DNA from: Fusarium oxysporum f. sp. lycopersici 4287
Taxonomy: Eukaryota > Ascomycota > Sordariomycetes > Hypocreales > Nectriaceae
Length of the DNA: 64,000 bases
Assembly: GCF_000149955.1 (NCBI RefSeq)
Contig: NC_030986.1
Location: 6,560,635 to 6,624,634 of the forward strand
Direction: 5' to 3'
Shown here: piece by piece, positions 34,104 through 45,112 of the stretch
How the letters are laid out: each line of letters opens with the position of its first letter
Position numbering within the stretch: the stretch's first letter is position 1
The notes under the pieces: generated by a model
The model's input: only the letters and a program-made list of their open reading frames with translations
What the model was told of the DNA's origin: nothing
Database searches by the model: none
Position numbers and translations under genes: made by a program

Positions 34104-34569
34104 TCACTCCATCATTTCCTTCTTCTGAGAAGCACCTTCAATGGGGGACATCCAGACCGGGCGTCGAGACACGAAGATCTCTCCTTGAGGCTTGATGGTA
34201 GCCAAGAGCTCGGGATCATCAAAGATACCCGCCTTGACAAATTTGATACCAGGAGCAGCAGGGCCATCACGAAACACTGTAGTACCGCAGGTAGGGCAGA
34301 ATGTATTCGTAACAGGGTTGCCAGCCTTGCTCAGCTTTGTGAACGTCTTCGACGGTCCCTCAAGTTGAACCAGATCACCAGGGACAACCCAATTGAGGCC
34401 ATGAGTGCTACCAGATGTTTTGCGGCAATCCAAACAATGGCACAAGACCTTGCTTATACATTAGTAACGGCAAAAGGAAAGTGAGGGTTAGGAAAGTTCA
34501 TACAACGGCGACAGGGTCACCCGAGACCTCGACTTTGACTCCACCACAAAGACAATGACCAGAAGACAT
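34104..34569 (-). CDS. GFA-domain (glutathione-dependent formaldehyde-activating-like) protein
   Basis: Two exons (34569-34504, 34448-34104) with a 55-nt intron, 136 aa in total, the usual length for the family. Zinc ligands are GHCLCGG at the N-terminus, CHCLDCRKTSGS and CPTCGTTVF. GFA proteins bind zinc and include S-(hydroxymethyl)glutathione-forming enzymes and CENP-V-like proteins; the activity of most fungal members is unknown. Intact and probably cytosolic. Confidence 0.85.
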
Positions 34570-35440
34570 GGTAATAAGCACAGGAAAGGGTAATTCTGCA
34601 GATGAGCTTATGCTTAAGAATGGGAGAAGTCTGATATGATTTCTTGGTTAGACATTGATCAATTGGAATGGGCTGGATAACGCGATGCCTTTATAATGAA
34701 TGCCTCGTAGACATCGGGAGTAGCATGTATACCAGCCTCCTAATACCGATAAGGGTTAGGTACTGTCTGATCGCGACTAAGTGGGATAATGCACTAAACT
34801 TAATCAGTCACCTATAGCGAGGGCGGCCTCCCATTGGATGATGTAACGATGGCTTGTGTATTTCCGCCCTCGAGTTTGTCAAGTATTGGTAATGAATTGG
34901 TCGATCCCGACATATATACCCTTACTAATAAAACCTATAGCATGAACTCTATATTCAGATCGTTTTTATGCCGTATTGGACTTCTTCTCAAGCAGTCGTG
35001 CTTTTCCAAATCAAGTCAGGACTTGAACACTACGCGTTCAACAGAGTTTAGAGGCAGGCGTACTTCGCTAAACTAGCTTGATTCTGTGTCCGGTACCTGC
35101 AAGCAATATTAATCAGTATGTGTCCACCCCATTCTCTTTTGTTTTTAAACTGTCACACCGAGACGACATAAATAGTTGTGCAAGGGCCCGCGTCTTGACG
35201 ATAGGTATAAGGCTGAAGGATTCCCCTCTTGATAACAATTCTAAGCCATTGCAGGCTTTCCAGGCAATGGATATAGCAATTAGATGGCATCTAGCTCTAC
35301 TACAATACAATAAAAGCTTTGTATACTTACATTAGCTAGGCTACGGCAAACAGTATCAAGACATTCATTTACTATTAGAATGTGATAATATGTTGATTTC
35401 CCTTTATATATTTTGTAAGAGAGGTTCTAGGAGTAATACA
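34570..35440. other. Intergenic, no feature recognised
   Basis: About 0.9 kb without recognisable coding content. The first 100 bp should hold the promoter of the GFA gene. Confidence 0.4.
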
Positions 35441-35445
35441 AAGAG

Positions 35446-35580
35446 CCACAAGACACACTGGCTGTGAAAATTGAAAGGGAGAGCCCGATTCGTCAGACCA
35501 ATGGAGCACTTCTCCCAATTTGCCTCGCAGGTCGGCATCACATTTGTGCCGAATGTCTACCCTCTTAATAATAGGCCCCA
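35446..35580 (-). repeat. Dispersed repeat, copy 1
   Basis: Its complement matches 46736-46850 at roughly 80 percent, with an identical core GACATTCGGCACAAATGTGA in both. In both copies the same frame would give DIRHKCDA.LRGKLG, so the block may derive from a coding sequence or transposon, though no family is recognised. Confidence 0.6.
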
Positions 35581-35699
35581 TATATGCTGATTTTGTTGAC
35601 ATCTCGGTATTCGTAAACCTCATTAACCGCCGGAGACACTGGGCTATATCAAGGATTGTTTTTCTCCACTCCACTAGCAAACTGTACACATTACCTGTT

Positions 35700-36129
35700 G
35701 GATAGGCAGCTATACGATGGGGTGAGTGTATTAAGATGTGGAGCAGAATGTTGTGATGTTATTAATTGTTGACTTGATTCTTTGATCAGTCCTAGCATGC
35801 ATAATGTAGGCACATTCGATAAAGCTAATAGGGATCAATCCGATGTGGAGAACAAAGATAATGATTGTATTAATGAAGCATGCCTCCCGCCCCCTTTTTT
35901 CTCGCGAGGGGCTTTATGTCATCTCACGCCCCCTCTGACTAAGGTTAGGATATCGATCTATCAGAGGTTTCGTAATGGCAGAGCTAATACCATACTTTGC
36001 AATTATATTCTCTATAAGTAAGAACTAATTGCAGATAATGGTCAGACCTTTACGTTTAGCTCTCCGATAGTCGTATCTACAATTAAAGTGCGTTCTAAGT
36101 TCTGAGTGGTAATTAATGAATCCACGTGT
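35700..36129. other. Intergenic, no feature recognised
   Basis: No conserved ORF or repeat end seen. Confidence 0.4.
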
Positions 36130-36455
36130 CTAGCACTTGCCAACAGGTGACGCATCGCGACCGGCCAGCACTCAGTAAGCTATTTCTTCTACATCACGCA
36201 GTCTCAAGGGGGAAACCTCGCGAGCCAAGGTCTAGATTGAATTGAACAATACTCTGTTCTTCTAGATCGGATAATCTACGTAATTCCGGAGTGACATCGC
36301 ACCGAGCAGGGATGCCGCGGTATCGGCGCCAGAGCGAACTGTACGGCGTCCTGTAGGTCCTTGCGGCACAACGAAGACCCAAAACTGGGTCTTTTCAAAG
36401 GACTTGAAGAACAAGAATGATATTTGCCTCTTGATTTATCTGTGACATGCTTGGT
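36130..36455 (-). pseudogene. Pogo-type transposase N-terminal fragment
   Basis: On the minus strand the pieces MSQINQEANIILVLQVL, RRLSDLEEQSIVQFNLDL and SRGFPL match the start of the transposases at 50579 and 61966. After RGFPL the frame shifts once and continues with LRDVEEIA and GRDASPVGK. The rest of the element is gone and no inverted ends were found. Confidence 0.7.
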
Positions 36456-36619
36456 GGTTGCGACATGTGTGGCGAAAGAGAGGGGAGAGAGTGAGAGATT
36501 TTTGATTAACCTGCTGATAGTGTACTTTATTAGATATTAATTAATTAAGATGACACATAAAGGGTAAGTTAGTCTACTTTAGATTTCTATTTTAATATGT
36601 AGTTAACGCAATAACAGCC

Positions 36620-38437
36620 CTAACAATTGTTATTACCTCTCGTTGGATGAGTACCCGGCACAAGAGACATCATGCTGATTGCTTCGGCTCGCCAGTCATC
36701 AGCCTGTAAATGGCTTTGAGTAGTCTCAAAAACCATATTAACGAGGCGTTTATTAGTATATGTTGGCCAAGTCGTATGAAAATCGGATACTAAAAACACA
36801 TTATAAGTTAGTTTCAAGGAAAGGAGGTGTCTGAAGGTGGTCCATAAGGTAACACGTAACTGACCATTGTGGAAGTTCGGGTTCCGCTTGGTTGCAAAGC
36901 TGATCCACATTCGGCTCATGAGTTCGGCGAGTTTGACATGTTTCTCCTTCAGGTTAGGCTCGGCTGGGAAAGGGTTTATCTCCCAGCCAAAGCCTTCCGT
37001 GTCCCTAAACGTATATGCCACATCTGAAAAGTGGGCAGCTCCAAGCGTATCTGGATCCATGTTTGCTGGTACACCGTCGAATAAGAAACTATAGCTCGGC
37101 ACGTTTTCTCTAGCCCATGCTTGGGTTGCAAAACGCCTTCCAGCAGTGAATGTCATGTCACCCAGCCACAACGTTGCCTGGCCATAATAGTTGCCGTACT
37201 TTGGACCGGGGTTCGGCTTCACAGTACCTAGACCAGCTGTCGAAGGAGTATTGATTTCCTGAGCGTACAGTTGCGCCCAATGTTGGGCGACTGTATCATT
37301 AATTGGGCCTCTTATCCAAGAAGTCTTGATGAACGATTTGAAGTGCTCCTCAGTCTCAAATGAGCCCGTCGTACCCAATATTTGCTGCAGTAGAGATGTT
37401 CCCTCATTCCTCGTCGAACCAATGAGTAAAGGTACTTTAGCAAAGCGGCCCGAGTGTAAGAGCTCTTCGCTAGGTGCTGTAATTATTCCGCCATCAACAA
37501 CAAATGAAGGTGTCAAGAGAGAACCAGCTTGTTGCAATAACTCAGCGGGAGCTGCGCGTAGACAATTCAGTGAGTCTTTAGAGTCTGAACAACCAGTTTT
37601 GTTCAGTACCATATTGAAATCGGCTTCTCGATCCGATATCTCACGGCTGAGAACGGGTACCGTATAGGGACCTCCACTTTGTGCGATTGCGGCATTGAAG
37701 AGACCATCGTTTCGGCCTCCGAAGGCGAGGAGATGAAATCCGACTGACATAGCACCAGCTGACTGGCCCATTATCGTAACCTGTGATGCATCTCCGCCAA
37801 AATATCCGATGTTTTCTTGAATCCAATGGAGAGCCTGCCGTTGGTCGTAAAGGGCAATATTAGATACGCCAGCCGCCTCTATTTCCAGGCCACCCAGAAA
37901 GCCAAAAGCACCGAGACGATAATTGAAGCTGACGAAAATGATTGGTGTTCCCATCTCCACGGATGTCTGCACGAGAAAGGTTCCATTGGTCCTGCCGTCG
38001 CTGGCGCTGCCCTCCTGGAATGCCCCCCCATGTATCCATACGAGCACGGGAAGTGGTGAACGCTGGGTTGCTGGCCGTATAATGTTGATGTGGAGACAAT
38101 CTTCGCTGACCGGGTCTGTGACGTTTTGACTAAATCCAGCCAGTCGAATATCGTTTCTAAGGCAGCGCGCTCCATATGACTCTGACTTCCGAATGCCGGC
38201 CCAAGGTTGTGCAGGCTGGGGTTTGCGCAGACGGAGGTCATTTACAGGCGGCGCCGCATAGGGTATACCGAGAAAGAACTCCTGGTCGTAGTGGCTATTA
38301 AAAATGCCACTCAAGGTGCCATTCTTGATGGTCACAGTTGGAGGGCCTCGGGGTCCTAACGAGGAAGTTGACGGCGACTTGGCGTCAACTGCAAAGACCA
38401 GGAGCAGCCATGCTATAAAACAGGCAAAATTAAACAT
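36620..38437 (-). CDS. Secreted type-B carboxylesterase
   Basis: Alpha/beta-hydrolase of the carboxylesterase/lipase B family. Residues 1-19 form a signal peptide (FACFIAWLLLVFAVDA). The nucleophile is Ser 226 in GQSAGA, the acid Glu 345 in STRNEGTS and the base His 469 in GAAHFSDVAYTF. The oxyanion hole is WIHGGAF. The reading frame is open throughout (605 codons), but a 75-nt stretch (36864-36790, GTCAGT...TTTTTAG, with CTAAC) looks like an in-frame intron; spliced, the protein is 580 aa and joins HN to VSDFHTTWPTY, as expected for the family. Substrates may be esters including feruloyl or other aromatic esters. It is divergent from the Zn2Cys6 gene at 38835, sharing a 397-bp intergenic region. 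Confidence 0.85.
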   Translation of the reverse strand: MFNFACFIAWLLLVFAVDAKSPSTSSLGPRGPPTVTIKNGTLSGIFNSHYDQEFFLGIPYAAPPVNDLRLRKPQPAQPWAGIRKSESYGARCLRNDIRLAGFSQNVTDPVSEDCLHINIIRPATQRSPLPVLVWIHGGAFQEGSASDGRTNGTFLVQTSVEMGTPIIFVSFNYRLGAFGFLGGLEIEAAGVSNIALYDQRQALHWIQENIGYFGGDASQVTIMGQSAGAMSVGFHLLAFGGRNDGLFNAAIAQSGGPYTVPVLSREISDREADFNMVLNKTGCSDSKDSLNCLRAAPAELLQQAGSLLTPSFVVDGGIITAPSEELLHSGRFAKVPLLIGSTRNEGTSLLQQILGTTGSFETEEHFKSFIKTSWIRGPINDTVAQHWAQLYAQEINTPSTAGLGTVKPNPGPKYGNYYGQATLWLGDMTFTAGRRFATQAWARENVPSYSFLFDGVPANMDPDTLGAAHFSDVAYTFRDTEGFGWEINPFPAEPNLKEKHVKLAELMSRMWISFATKRNPNFHNGQLRVTLWTTFRHLLSLKLTYNVFLVSDFHTTWPTYTNKRLVNMVFETTQSHLQADDWRAEAISMMSLVPGTHPTRGNNNC

Positions 38438-38663
38438 AATTCAGAGAGATAGAGAGAACACGCCAAATGTAAGGAAAGTGTCGTACTAGCGATATGTTGA
38501 CAGGAATTTCTATCTGGCGGTTCACCAATTGATCGTGGTTAAATACTTGGCAGATTTGGCAGCGGGGCGGTCTTCCCAGACATCGGCTTATGCGGGGTTA
38601 ATTATGCCGCAGCTAATGCCGCATTCGCCGGCGTTATTAGCTTTACATACTTCTTTGTTAGCG

Positions 38664-38830
38664 CTAGTTTAAGTTCCGGTTTTCGGAATAGCGATTTTAC
38701 CGGAACTAATTTAAAACTTTGGAACAGTCTCATATTCTACTCCCTTTCAGTCATTTCCTTTCCGTCTTCTCTTTCCGTCTTCCCTTTCCGCCTTCCCTGT
38801 TTCTACTTTTGACCATTCCCTACCAAGCAA
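38664..38830 (+). repeat. Dispersed block A, upstream of the Zn2Cys6 gene
   Basis: Starts CTAGTTTAAGTTCCGGTTTT and continues through AATTTAAAACTTTGGAACAG and a pyrimidine-rich CCTTTCCGTCTTCC tract, ending about 5 bp before the ATG at 38835. A related copy is at 57218-57352. It supplies most of the core promoter and 5' leader of the regulator gene. Confidence 0.75.
38674..38688. promoter_or_regulatory. Candidate operator TTCCG-N5-CGGAA
   Basis: TTCCGGTTTTCGGAA, an inverted arrangement with outward-facing CGG triplets, the kind of site zinc-cluster dimers bind. It lies about 150 bp before the regulator start and about 240 bp before the esterase start. A second CCGGAA follows at 38700. Binding is an inference. 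Confidence 0.35.
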
Positions 38831-38834
38831 CAGA

Positions 38835-41300
38835 ATGATTTCACGCGCCACTAAAAGAACAGGGAACTCGTTACCCACTGTTACCAGCAAACGACGAGCT
38901 CCGTATGCTGCTCGTGCATGTATCGCTTGCCGACGACGGAAAGGCAAATGCGACGGCCGGCAGCCATGCGACTACTGCGAAAACCGGGGTCGGACATGCC
39001 TCTACGATGAAGAAACTGTTTCTCCAGGTATAGAAACAGTTACAGCTACAGCGAGCGTTACTAGAGCTCCGGCACAACCATCAGCGTTCCAAAGCGACGA
39101 GTCTAATCGAAGCCTTTCGCCGCCGCTGACACCAGCCGCAGCCAATGGTCCGCCGTCTCCAGCCATTCTACCAAATAGTTCAGGGGCACCAGATGTACCT
39201 AGTAATGGATGCGGAAGCGGCAATGACAGTGACCTTACAAGTCTTGTTGCAAGTCTTCGCACCGAGTTGCAACAAGTCAAGGCCATGGTTGAAGCGCAAA
39301 GTAATGGGACCCACAGCCTAGGTTCAGTTGCTTCACCCCACACATTGCATGCACCTGGTGACCACACAAGTTTGTCAAACAGACGGCCGCATGCCACTCA
39401 AACAGATACCACTCCAAGCTATGCTAGTCATTACTTTTATGGTCCTACAAGTCCAGACTACAGCATGAACCTGGTACAAATCACTTTGCGACAACTGGGT
39501 TATCTCGCATCATCATCGCACCAACCCATGCTACCAAGTGTAAATGGTAACGATGCTGTATTGCCGCCCATACCACATTGGCCGTCCAGGCGTCATTTTG
39601 ACCGCTATCAGCTATTGCAATTCCGGTCATGGTTATCGCTACAGGAAGCCAAAGATGCTGCAGATACATATCACAGAGTCATAGGAGAACTGCACCCATT
39701 TGTCAACATTGACAGAGTTAGAAGGCAACTGGAATCATGCTATTCCAGTGATACGAACCAATCTTTGGGTGGAGAGAGCAACCAACCTGACGATGATGAC
39801 CTGATCATCTTGGTACTTATGCTGGCTGTAGTAGCACAAGTCTCAAAAGACACTTTACTTGCAACGATGGCATCCGTCCTTCATTCTAACTTTATGCCCT
39901 CAGCCAATGCCGCAATTACATCTTCTACAACTAGTATCAAACAAGTCACCATCGCCTTACTACTGGTAAACAAACCCAGTCAGCTAATTCCCTATCAGAG
40001 CATGCTAACATATCTGATCAAGGGCTACTATTATTTCTCCCACGACCTCTCAAGGCTTGCATTAAGGTTATGTGGCATTGCTGGACGTATGTTGATGGAA
40101 CTTGGCTTCCACAATAGCGACATGTTGAATCACATTCTCAAGACCGATTCTCAACGTAGAGAGGCTTCTGCTATCATGTGCTCCGTAATTATACTCGATC
40201 GTCAATGGAGCGCTATGACTGGCTTGCCCGCAAACTTCCCCAACGCCGCGTTCAGTCTCACGCCTACATTCATAGTGAGTCACCTAGTTTTGCTTTTCGC
40301 AACATCCCTAGAAACATCAATGAAATACACTGAGCTTATCCGCTAACTTGGAATGCTATAGGACGATATGCCATATGCAAAGGCTATGTACATGCTCATT
40401 CACATCAGCGACAGATTTGACGAACCTATATCCATCGCGGCCAGGGGAAATACTCGTATCGATGATGATGTGATGGAACTATTGGTTTTCCAGATTCAAC
40501 AGTGGCAGAAAAAGTGCGTCGGGGACAAAGACCTTTCTGACATGGAGGTTTGGTTTGATGAACCATCAAACTTACCTCCGTCATGGCTCTTATTGCTGAT
40601 CTACCGAGCTGCGTCGATAAAGAGCCTTCTGCTACGTCCTTATTTCTTTCCAACGTCGGATATCGAGAAGAGCAAACTATACCTTCCACAGGCCATGGAA
40701 TTAGCAGTCAGGGTCACAGGGTCACTATTCAAAGTGGACAATGTCACGGACATGTACCGTAACCAGCGACCGTACTACCAGCACATCCTCGCGTCCATTT
40801 GTGCTCTGATGTTTCTAGTGGTGGGCTACATTGAGAAGCATCGCTCAACCATGTTACCGTATTTGACCCCAGGATATGACGACCAAATCCGTGAATGCTT
40901 TGTACGAGCACGCAATCTATCACAGAAGTACGGAGATGTGTCCACGGCCGCAAAAGATTTAGGGAAAAGGATTCGAGAACTTTGCCACGCTATGGAAACG
41001 TATGGTAAAGCACAGAGAGAAGCCTCTGAGGAAGCGATTCCGTCTACAATCGTTGCATTCCAAAGCAGCACCACATTTACAGGTCCCTCTGCGACATCAC
41101 AAGACATTGGTCTTAACAATGAGCCTCGAGAAGAGGCCTTTGTCCCTATGACAGATCGTACTTTCGAGGCCGAAATGAACTCCTTCGGCGCGAACTTCGG
41201 CTTCGAGTTGCCGATGGAAGGTGATCATGGTCCGCAAGATACTCCGCCATGGGTATTAAGAGGGTGGCCTGCTAATTCACACAGTTTTCTTTTTCAATAA
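38835..41300 (+). CDS. Zn2Cys6 transcription factor, candidate regulator of the PAD/FDC genes
   Basis: Two exons (38835-40274, 40362-41300) with an 87-nt intron (GTGAGT...CTAAC...TAG) give 792 aa. The zinc cluster is near the N-terminus: CIACRRRKGKCDGRQPCDYC then ENRGRTC (CX2CX6CX5CX2CX6C). It is followed by a Ser/Pro-rich linker, a coiled-coil-like LRTELQQVKAMVEA and the fungal-specific regulator domain (YHRVIGELHPFVNIDRVRRQ, CGIAGRMLMELGFHN, IILDRQWSAMTGLPANF). The tail is acidic and hydrophobic. In Aspergillus niger the PAD1/FDC1 homologues are next to the Zn2Cys6 regulator SdrA, which induces them in response to sorbic and cinnamic acids. This gene is in the equivalent place, ending 100 bp from the convergent PAD1 gene, so it may be the SdrA counterpart; that is inference from position. 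Confidence 0.85.
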
Positions 41301-41400
41301 GTAAAGCTTATAAATGAAAGTAATATGATTTGATTTCGGGATGCTTGAAGCTCATATCAGCTTATGAAATATTTCAGCCGACATCTTGCTCATATCCCGG

Positions 41401-42174
41401 CTACATCTCAGTCTGAGCTTTCTTGAACCCCTCCCATCGCTCAAACCCATCAGTGAATATTCCTATCATATCCAACATCCTTCCAGCACTTTGATCGACA
41501 ATATCGTCGATACCCCCAGGCCTGGTATAGAAAGCCGGAACAGGAGGGAAGATGATGGCGTTAGCACGACGAAGAGCAAGCATATTCTCAAGATGAATAG
41601 AACTCAAAGGTGTTTCCCGAATAGCTAGGAGTAGTTTGCGATCTTCCTTGAGTGTGACATCGGCGGCTCTTGATATTAGGTCATCGCAGTAACCAGATCG
41701 TACTGCAGCAAGAGTTTTCATGCTACAGGGAACAATCATCATTCCGTCATGCTGAAAGGATCCTGAAGCGATTGGTGCTGAGAGATCTTTTGCCGTGTAT
41801 GATCTACTCGCAAGGCCTCGAATATCAGCTTCGCTCATGGATGTTTCGTATTTGAGTGTGGCTAATGCCCATTTGCTAATGATAAGATGAGTCTCCACAC
41901 CTAGGTGGTGAAGAAGAGTTAAGATGCGGATGGCGTACGGGGCACCTGTTGCACCTGTAATTCCGACAACGATCCTCCTCGGCCTTGTTGATTCCAAAGA
42001 TGGGAGGGCATTCTCTTGAACCTGGTCTTGTGCTCCACTCCAGCTCAAGTACGATTGGCTTGTGGAGAACAACCTGACATAAGGTCTTTGTATGAAGTGA
42101 GTAGGGTGGTAGAACGTGAACCTTTTTGAAGACACTCCAAGAAGTTGGCGTGTGGCGGAAGAGACTTCTTTCAT
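41401..42174 (-). CDS. PAD1: Flavin prenyltransferase (PAD1/UbiX family)
   Basis: Intronless, 257 aa. An N-terminal presequence rich in Ser, Arg and His without acids (MKEVSSATRQLLGVSSKRF) suggests mitochondrial import, as for yeast Pad1. The UbiX core follows: IVVGITGATGAPYAIRIL (FMN-binding), DDLISRAADVTLKEDRKL and IRETPLSSIHLENML, ending in PAFYTRPGGIDDIVDQSAGR. The enzyme joins dimethylallyl phosphate to FMN to make the prenylated flavin needed by FDC1/UbiD decarboxylases. The divergent neighbour at 42552 is exactly such a decarboxylase, only 377 bp away, so the two are surely co-regulated partners. All expected motifs are present. Confidence 0.92.
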   Translation of the reverse strand: MKEVSSATRQLLGVSSKRFTFYHPTHFIQRPYVRLFSTSQSYLSWSGAQDQVQENALPSLESTRPRRIVVGITGATGAPYAIRILTLLHHLGVETHLIISKWALATLKYETSMSEADIRGLASRSYTAKDLSAPIASGSFQHDGMMIVPCSMKTLAAVRSGYCDDLISRAADVTLKEDRKLLLAIRETPLSSIHLENMLALRRANAIIFPPVPAFYTRPGGIDDIVDQSAGRMLDMIGIFTDGFERWEGFKKAQTEM

Positions 42175-42400
42175 GGTAAATAAAATGTCGTGTAGGGGTT
42201 AGGCAATGAGGAAAATCTAGTGCTCTCCATATACTTTCGACTACCAACCTTTATCCGGGTAATACTATTCCAAAAAGAAAACACACCTTTTATTCCAATC
42301 CCTTCAACTCTACGGAAACATAGCATCCTTCCCGCCCGGAGTGGCCATCTGTTCTGTTTCCGGAGTCCCGCAATGCCTTGTAATCTATTCCTGCTTTCCG

Positions 42401-42416
42401 TTCCGGTCCGCCGGAA
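42401..42416. promoter_or_regulatory. Candidate operator in the PAD1-FDC1 promoter
   Basis: TTCCGGTCCGCCGGAA, a 6-bp perfect inverted repeat around four bases. It lies between the two divergent starts, with additional TTTCCGGAG at 42358 and ACGGAAA at 42312. The arrangement resembles the motif upstream of the Zn2Cys6 gene. Confidence 0.4.
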
Positions 42417-42551
42417 CTATGCCTCAAGGTCCGTAATGCGTGAACTAGGCCTCTGTTGTTAAGAAAGAGCCCTAAGTTCGATTCTGGCCTTAAAGATACC
42501 CAATGGTTTTAGCGATAGTGTAACTGTATTCTCCCATAATTTGTCACAACC

Positions 42552-44201
42552 ATGTTCCGATTAACCCACCATCAGATTCTGTCATCTTTAAAACCTACAT
42601 CAATCAGGGTTCGCCTTTATTCTAGCAAAGCATCACTAAACTCGAATCAAGGCGACCCGCAACTTGACTTCCGCAGCTTTGTGGAGGTCCTTCGCAAAGA
42701 TGGAGATCTTGCCGATATTTATCAGGAAGTTGACCCCAATCTCGAAGTTGGGGCGGTTGTGAGAAGAGTTAGTGAAACCAACGCTAAGGCGCCGCTTTTC
42801 CACAACGTTAAAGGCACTCGAAATGGCCTGTGGAAGATGTTTGGAAACGCTGCCAGCCTTCGAAATGACAGCAAGTTCCGATACGGTCGAATTGCACGTA
42901 GCCTCGGTCTTCCCCCTGACTCAAATTGGAAGGATATCCTCGAAAAGATGCGCCTTGCTACAACTCGAGACCCCTTACCTCCAAATATTCTTTCGACGGG
43001 CCTATGCAAGCAAAATAAAATCTTTGGCGATGACATAGATCTCACGAATTTACCAGTTCCGCTGCTGCATCAAGGTGATGGCGGCAAATATCTTCAAACC
43101 TGGGGAGTACATATCTTAGAGACACCAGATAAATCATGGACGAACTGGTCTGTCTTTCGAGGCATGGTCCATGACAAGAGACGTTTGTCATGTCTCGTCA
43201 TTCCAGGACAACACAACTCTATGATCAGGGATCAGTGGCTGAAACTTGGAAAAGATGAGGTCCCCTGGGCTTTATCTCTTGGCGCTCCACCAGCAGCAAC
43301 CATTGCTGCATCGATTCCTATACCCCCTGGTGTTTCGGAGAGAGATTACGTGAGCTCACTCGCTGGAAAGCCACTTGACATGGTGAAATGCGAATTGAGT
43401 GATCTTCTCGTACCCGCAAATAGCGAGATCATCCTTGAAGGCACATTTTCTCTCAAGGACAAGGCTCTTGAAGGCCCATTTGAGGATTACATTGGTATGC
43501 ACTTTGAGGGTGAAGCTGGCAATCAGCCCCTCTTCACCGTGGATGCTATCACCTATCGCGATGGTGCCATTCTGCCCGTTTCTGTGCCCGGCCGGCTGAC
43601 AGACGAATCGGTAAGTTTGCAAAGCCAAGTTCTTCTCTAGGGCTGCATACTGACTATATTATTCTAGCACACAACGGCTTCCATGGCGTCAGTCCAGTTA
43701 CTGGAGACGTTGCAACAACATGATCTTCCAATCAAAGACGCAGTCGCCCCCCTGGAGACCCTTGCAACTTGGTGCATACTACAGGTTGACAGTAAGAAGC
43801 TTGCCGAGATGAAGACGAACCCTGATGAACTCTGCACAACTATAGGCAACATAGCCTTCAATTCTAAGGCAACCATGCTAATTAATCGCATCTTATTGAT
43901 CGGGGACGACGTGGACATACATGACTGGGCAGATGTCATATGGGCGTACACGTCCCGTTGCCGACCAGGTATTGACGAATATGTGTTTGACGAGGTGATG
44001 GGTCTTCCACTTACTCCATATCGGAAATACGGTCGCGGAAGTTCTGTTAAGGGAGGCAAAATGGTATCTAACTGCCTTTTAGTTATGGAATACGATAGAG
44101 GAAGAATTTTTAGATCTGTGGATTTTCGATCTTCGTATCCGCCAGAGCTTCAGGAGAAGATTGAAGGGAGGTGGATGGAAATGGGCTTTGATGCAGTTTA
44201 G
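42552..44201 (+). CDS. FDC1: Ferulic/cinnamic acid decarboxylase (FDC1/UbiD family)
   Basis: Two exons (42552-43610, 43668-44201), intron 57 nt (GTAAGT...CTAG), 530 aa. Known A. niger homologues are called ohbA1/cdcA. The N-terminus (RVRLYSSKASLNSNQ) is presequence-like. UbiD landmarks are DFRSFVEVLRKDGDLADIYQEVD-type start, KTWGVHIL-like segment (YLQTWGVHILETPD), APPAATIAASIPIPPGVSERD, then the catalytic acidic region VPANSEIILEG and GPFEDYIGMHFEGEAG. The enzyme uses prenylated FMN to decarboxylate cinnamic, ferulic, coumaric or sorbic acid to the vinyl product or 1,3-pentadiene, detoxifying the acid. Length is slightly above the roughly 500 aa of yeast Fdc1 because of the presequence. No defects seen. 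Confidence 0.92.
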
Positions 44202-45112
44202 TAGATTAGAACATATATTTGGCAGATGGTTTCTTTGCTCCTCTCGGATTTACTATTTTATTGCATAACAAGTCATGCCTCGATTTCGATGGTCCCGAAA
44301 TCTTCAGTCTTAGATACATCTAAAACCATAGAGCGTTCTTGAATATGCGTGATAGGAAACCCTGAACGTCTGAATGCAACACAGCAGTTATTGTAACTGT
44401 AGCTCCGGACTACTCTTGTTGAGGCTCAATGACTTAGGAAAATCGGGGGAGGACGGGAAGAATAATGCGTATCTTCGCTTTATTAAGCCGCCTTTTGGTC
44501 ATCGCCTCAAGTTCCGACGAACGCGCCGATGTCGCAAATTTTACAGAAGCACAACGCTGTGTGAAGCATCATGCAGAATTGCAAACCGGCAGTATTAGTG
44601 TCACGCGTTAAGGAACGTTATTCGACCAGTTATGAGGCCGTGACATGTTTGAATGGCGATTGACGATGACTCAAATCCTGCTGAAATGGATGCACAAACA
44701 CATACTTCAATGTAAAACAATTTTCTTACAATAACCACAGTTTCCAATATTAACTTCAAGACTTTTTAGAGTCATATGCATTTGCGTCGTCGGTGGGCTG
44801 GATATATGGAAAATTGTAGTGGACTATATATGATATTGTGAATACCAAATAGTGGTATGGCTATTGGGTTATATTTGTGATCCATGATGTTACTCAAGGG
44901 CTCTTTAATTTGTGCCTAGCTTTACATGTGAAGCTATAGCAAGTGCCATCACCCAATGGTCGCTGATTGCAGTCCCTTCCATTGACTGTAGGTGCATGTA
45001 ATGTCGTGAAAATATCAACACAATGCTGTATTGGTCCATCAGCAGACGAAACAAATCACTATTTATTGAATTCTTTCACAAAATGAAGCCTTGGCGTAGG
45101 GGAATACTCGTA
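44202..45112. other. Intergenic, no gene recognised
   Basis: Between the convergent FDC1 and amidohydrolase genes. Contains their 3' ends and AT-rich sequence. A 74-codon ORF at 44374 has no known motif. Confidence 0.4.

Noticed and set aside
42455..42490. GTTCGATTC, a tRNA B-box-like sequence
   Set aside because: The T-stem does not pair well and no acceptor stem, A box or anticodon arm fits around it.
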